From: Pectinatus haikarae
GTDB taxonomy: Bacteria; Bacillota; Negativicutes; Selenomonadales; Selenomonadaceae
DNA: 33,823 bases
NCBI RefSeq assembly: GCF_015732185.1
Contig: NZ_WIQM01000002.1
Coordinates: forward strand, 1 to 33,823
Direction of reading: 5' to 3'
Shown: positions 31,242 through 33,823 of the stretch, one piece after another
Numbering within the stretch: position 1 is the first letter of the stretch
Layout: each line of letters starts with the position of its first letter
The notes under the pieces: generated by a model
What the model saw: only the letters and a program-made list of their open reading frames with translations
The model's database searches: none
What the model was told of the DNA's origin: nothing
Translations under genes and position numbers: made by a program

Positions 31242-31977
31242 TAAAAATCACATCCAAAAAGAGTGCATAAAATGGCAGCATAATACCAATTACAAATATG
31301 CCTATAATGATCTGGGCAGGTATCCCGACAACAAAAATATTCATCTGCGGCATTGTTCTTGCCAAAACTCCGAGTCCCACATTGGTCAATAATATAGCAA
31401 ATAATACGGGTAATGCCAATTTCAACCCAGTGGCAAATACGCCGCCGATAATATCTATCATAAACATTACAATTCTACCGTCAAATTGAGCAGACATCGC
31501 CGGTACTGCCATAAAACTTTCAGACAGTGCCGATAGAATAATATAATGTCCGTTGGCCGATAAAAAAATCAGGATACACAGATTATAGAGGAAACTTCCC
31601 ACCAACGGTACCTGTTGCCCTGATGTCGGATCCATGACACTTATTGTCGCAAATCCCACCTGCATATCAATTAACTGACCGCCGACATTTATAGCCGAAA
31701 ATAGAACATATCCTACAAAACCTATCATCCAGCCTATCAGAAGCTCAGCCACCACAAGTGCGGCATATTGGTCAACTCTTTGCGGCAGGACGGGCAGACC
31801 CTGCATTTCAATTACAGGGAAGAGTACGATACTTATAAAAAACGCCGTACCCACTCTTATTTTTGCGGGAATATTAATACTGCCTAAAAATGGCGATATT
31901 AAAAATATACCGCTTATTCGTGTCAGGACCAATAGAAAAAGACCTATATGGTTCTGCAGCATATCAAATAAATCCAA
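31192..31977 (-). CDS. fliR: Flagellar export gate protein FliR
   Basis: FliR, with FliP and FliQ, forms the helical core of the flagellar export channel. This 261-residue protein is largely hydrophobic, with about six membrane segments and the family pattern RISGIFLISPFLGSINIPAKIR near the start, plus GELLIGWMIGFVG-like (here AELLIGWMIGFVGYVLF). The first codon is TTG at 31977 without a strong Shine-Dalgarno; an ATG at 31962 is an alternative. It overlaps the open reading frame of flhB by up to 50 bases and follows fliQ by 55 bases. Confidence 0.94.
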   Translation of the reverse strand: MDLFDMLQNHIGLFLLVLTRISGIFLISPFLGSINIPAKIRVGTAFFISIVLFPVIEMQGLPVLPQRVDQYAALVVAELLIGWMIGFVGYVLFSAINVGGQLIDMQVGFATISVMDPTSGQQVPLVGSFLYNLCILIFLSANGHYIILSALSESFMAVPAMSAQFDGRIVMFMIDIIGGVFATGLKLALPVLFAILLTNVGLGVLARTMPQMNIFVVGIPAQIIIGIFVIGIMLPFYALFLDVIFNELYGDITAMLRAISG

Positions 31978-32032
31978 GATTAGAACTACTGCGCCCTAAC
32001 ACAGCTTTTCCTTTCCTAAATACAGCTAACCG

Positions 32033-32302
32033 TCAGCCTATATAACGAGGCAGATCAATAAAAATACGGGACATATAATCAACCATCATAGTCAGCATCC
32101 AAGGACCGAATATAAGTATAGCAACAAAAACAGCAACTATTTTAGGAATAAATGCCAACGTCTGTTCCTGAATGGATGTTGTAGCCTGAAAAACACTCAC
32201 AAGAAGCCCTATAGCCAGTCCCAAACCAAGCATTGGTGCTGAAATCACCAAAACCATAAGTAAAGCATTTTGGCTCAAATTTATTATTGTATCACCTGAC
32301 AT
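32033..32302 (-). CDS. fliQ: Flagellar export gate protein FliQ
   Basis: FliQ is a small subunit, present in four copies, of the FliPQR export channel. At 89 residues it is the normal size, with two membrane helices (about 14-38 and 53-75) and the conserved loop VFQATTSIQEQTLAFIPKI between them. ATG 32302 follows AGGAGG at good spacing. It lies 11 bases after fliP. Confidence 0.96.
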   Translation of the reverse strand: MSGDTIINLSQNALLMVLVISAPMLGLGLAIGLLVSVFQATTSIQEQTLAFIPKIVAVFVAILIFGPWMLTMMVDYMSRIFIDLPRYIG

Positions 32303-32313
32303 TTTTCAGCCTC

Positions 32314-33066
32314 CTATTTAAAACTGACAATAAGTGAATTTATCAAAAGATGCCATCCATCTACCATGACGAACAATAACACTTTGAACGGCAGGGAAAT
32401 CATAGTTGGCGGCAGCATCATCATCCCCATAGACATTAAAGTACTGGCAACTATCATATCAATAACTATAAAAGGAATATATATCATAAACCCTATCTGA
32501 AAAGCTGTTTTCAGTTCACTGATAATAAACGCAGGAATCAAAGTAAATGTTGAAACATCCTCCTGCGTTTCCGGCCGTTCCGCCTGAGACAGATTGACAA
32601 ACAGAGCTATATCTGCCTCACGTGTCTGCTTAAACATAAATTCCCTCAGAGGTGCAGCAACATTGCTTAAAGCCTCTGTCTGAGATATTTCTCCATTAAG
32701 ATAGGGCTGCAGTCCATTTTGATTGGCTTCTCCCCAATACGGAGCCATAATATAAAAAGTCAAAAACAAAGACAACCCTATAATCACCTGACTCGGTGGT
32801 GCATTTTGGATCGAAAGCGCATTACGCAAAAATGATAATACGACAACAATTCTCACAAAAGCTGTAGTCATGACCAAAATTGCCGGAGCAATAGATAAAA
32901 TAGTGAGCAGTGCCATCACCTGCAAGGTCACTGCCAAATCCTGAGGATTATTTGATGAGCCTATTCCTATGTTGACATTTGCCGAAGGCAATGGCGCTGC
33001 CAGCAAATGAGATGGGATAAGTATAAAAATTGCTGATAATATTAATATTTTAAGGTATTCTTTCAA
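32314..33066 (-). CDS. fliP: Flagellar export gate protein FliP
   Basis: FliP makes up most of the FliPQR export pore. This 250-residue protein has a cleavable signal peptide (residues 1-23, ending SHLLA-A), as is usual for FliP, and four membrane segments. The signature RIVVVLSFLRNALSIQNAPPSQV lies at about 67-89, and a second family motif (IPFIVIDMIVASTLMSMGMMMLPP) at about 197-220. It lies 17 bases after fliO. Confidence 0.96.
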   Translation of the reverse strand: MKEYLKILILSAIFILIPSHLLAAPLPSANVNIGIGSSNNPQDLAVTLQVMALLTILSIAPAILVMTTAFVRIVVVLSFLRNALSIQNAPPSQVIIGLSLFLTFYIMAPYWGEANQNGLQPYLNGEISQTEALSNVAAPLREFMFKQTREADIALFVNLSQAERPETQEDVSTFTLIPAFIISELKTAFQIGFMIYIPFIVIDMIVASTLMSMGMMMLPPTMISLPFKVLLFVMVDGWHLLINSLIVSFK

Positions 33067-33083
33067 AACGTGAAAACCTTTCT

Positions 33084-33635
33084 TTATTTATGATATTTGT
33101 TTTTAAAAAACTCTGGCAGTCTTTTGGATATTTTATCCAGAGAGTTTAATTGCTGACCGAAAATCCCCAATGGATTTTTTTCAAGAGATTCATCCGGAAA
33201 TGATAAATGTAATTTTTCTATTTCCTGCATATCCTTTATTTCCTGCAAAAGTGTTATATTATGATCAGTAACTCCCAAAATCATAATATGACCCGCAATC
33301 TCCACAACACAAATGGATTTATTAGGTCCTAAAGGCAAACTCATCAATAATGCCCCATTGCCATTACTTTTAAACTGTTTACCAAAACGATCTCCCAGAT
33401 AATGTGACACATAATATGCCAAAGCCACAACAAAAACAAATATAACTACCAAACTAAGTAAATAACCAAAGGTGGATATCCATGACGCACTGGTCGGATG
33501 CGGATCAGCGTTTTGATATTGAGATAAATAGCCGCCTGATGAAGAATCACCGGCGGCTAAAACGAAAACTACAGGTATAAGCCAACAGAATAAAAATACA
33601 GCCGCAGAAAACACAAAAATTCTATACTTTTTCAT
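33084..33635 (-). CDS. fliO: Flagellar biosynthesis protein FliO
   Basis: FliO helps assemble the FliP ring and is not part of the final pore. This 183-residue protein has an N-terminal signal-like segment (residues 5-28) and an exported low-complexity stretch (GDSSSGGYLSQYQNADPHPT). One membrane helix follows (about 55-78), then the FliO cytoplasmic domain (about 95-150, SLPLGPNKSICVVEIAGHIM ILGV). FliO is poorly conserved, so the call rests on topology, this core motif and its place before fliP. Its start overlaps the cheY stop by one base. Confidence 0.9.
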   Translation of the reverse strand: MKKYRIFVFSAAVFLFCWLIPVVFVLAAGDSSSGGYLSQYQNADPHPTSASWISTFGYLLSLVVIFVFVVALAYYVSHYLGDRFGKQFKSNGNGALLMSLPLGPNKSICVVEIAGHIMILGVTDHNITLLQEIKDMQEIEKLHLSFPDESLEKNPLGIFGQQLNSLDKISKRLPEFFKNKYHK

Positions 33636-33823
33636 CAGCCTACAGCTTTGCGAACAGCTTCTAAAACTCTATCAGGCTGGAAAGGTTTTACAATAAAATC
33701 ACGAGCTCCTGCCTGAATTGCTTCGATAACCATAGCCTGCTGCCCCATAGCACTGCACATGATAACTTTTGCATTTGGATCAGCTTTCTTTATCTCCTTA
33801 ACAGCAGTTATCCCATCCATTTC
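33635..33823 (-). CDS. cheY: Chemotaxis response regulator CheY, truncated by the window edge
   Basis: The C-terminal 62 residues of a stand-alone receiver protein are present: EMDGITAVKEIKKADPNAKV, then the Ser of MCSAMG and the conserved Lys in FIVKPFQPDRVLEAVRKAVG. The phospho-acceptor Asp lies outside the window. It sits directly upstream of fliO, the usual Bacillus and Clostridium location of cheY (often between fliY/fliN and fliO). CheY-P binds the motor switch to change the direction of rotation. Confidence 0.93.
   Translation of the reverse strand, partial: EMDGITAVKEIKKADPNAKVIMCSAMGQQAMVIEAIQAGARDFIVKPFQPDRVLEAVRKAVG

Noticed and set aside
1-33823. CRISPR arrays, tRNA or rRNA genes, prophage, toxin-antitoxin or defence genes
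   Set aside because: I saw no regularly spaced repeats, cloverleaf-like sequences or characteristic proteins anywhere in the window.

Overview
The window looks like a chromosomal segment of a low-GC, motile member of the Firmicutes, most likely a Negativicutes (Selenomonadales, Pectinatus-like). This is inferred from gene order: a Bacillus/Clostridium-type fla-che operon with cheC, cheD, flhF, flhG and a FapA gene, next to an aroA-cmk-plsC-ispH-rpsA housekeeping operon with overlapping ispH and rpsA. No 16S rRNA or other decisive marker is present, so the genus is a guess.

Region 1 (1-2054, plus strand): the 3' part of an MFS sugar porter, followed by an AraC-type regulator with a PocR-like sensor domain. 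Region 2 (about 2151-4260): a graveyard of insertion sequences. It holds a truncated, frameshifted IS3-family element, a full-length IS256-family copy (2543-4005) with 22/25 matching terminal repeats and an 8-bp target duplication, a roughly 60-bp palindromic scar that this copy interrupted, and an inverted stub of a second IS256-type transposase. The full-length copy looks dead: it has a frameshift near codon 31 and a Lys where the third catalytic Glu is expected. Region 3 (4351-5915): a divergent TetR regulator / SDR oxidoreductase pair sharing a short intergenic region with two identical AGTTATA-N12-TATAACT operators, closed by terminators on both sides.

Region 4 (5964-16500, minus strand) is housekeeping. 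Read in the direction of transcription it runs: pseudouridine synthase and BaiN/YhiN flavoprotein; aroA-cmk-plsC-ispH-rpsA; a DUF512-type radical SAM protein with der and plsY. It covers aromatic amino acid synthesis, nucleotide metabolism, phospholipid synthesis (both PlsC and PlsY), isoprenoid synthesis, translation and ribosome assembly.

Region 5 (16501-33823, minus strand) is one long flagellar/chemotaxis operon, entered from the right: cheY (cut by the window edge), fliO, fliP, fliQ, fliR, flhB, flhA, flhF, flhG, a PilZ c-di-GMP receptor, cheB, cheA, cheW, cheC, cheD, a broken small membrane-protein gene, fliA (sigma-28), fapA, a 110-residue unknown and a 198-residue membrane-anchored coiled-coil/HTH protein in the swrB position, then a terminator. 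FliOPQR/FlhAB form the export gate, FlhF/FlhG set flagellar placement, the Che proteins carry the signal, and FliA drives late genes.

I found no CRISPR array, tRNA, rRNA, phage or defence system. The most notable items are the nested IS scar, the twin operators of the TetR/SDR pair, and a reconstructed two-helix membrane-protein gene between cheD and fliA broken by two +1 frameshifts.
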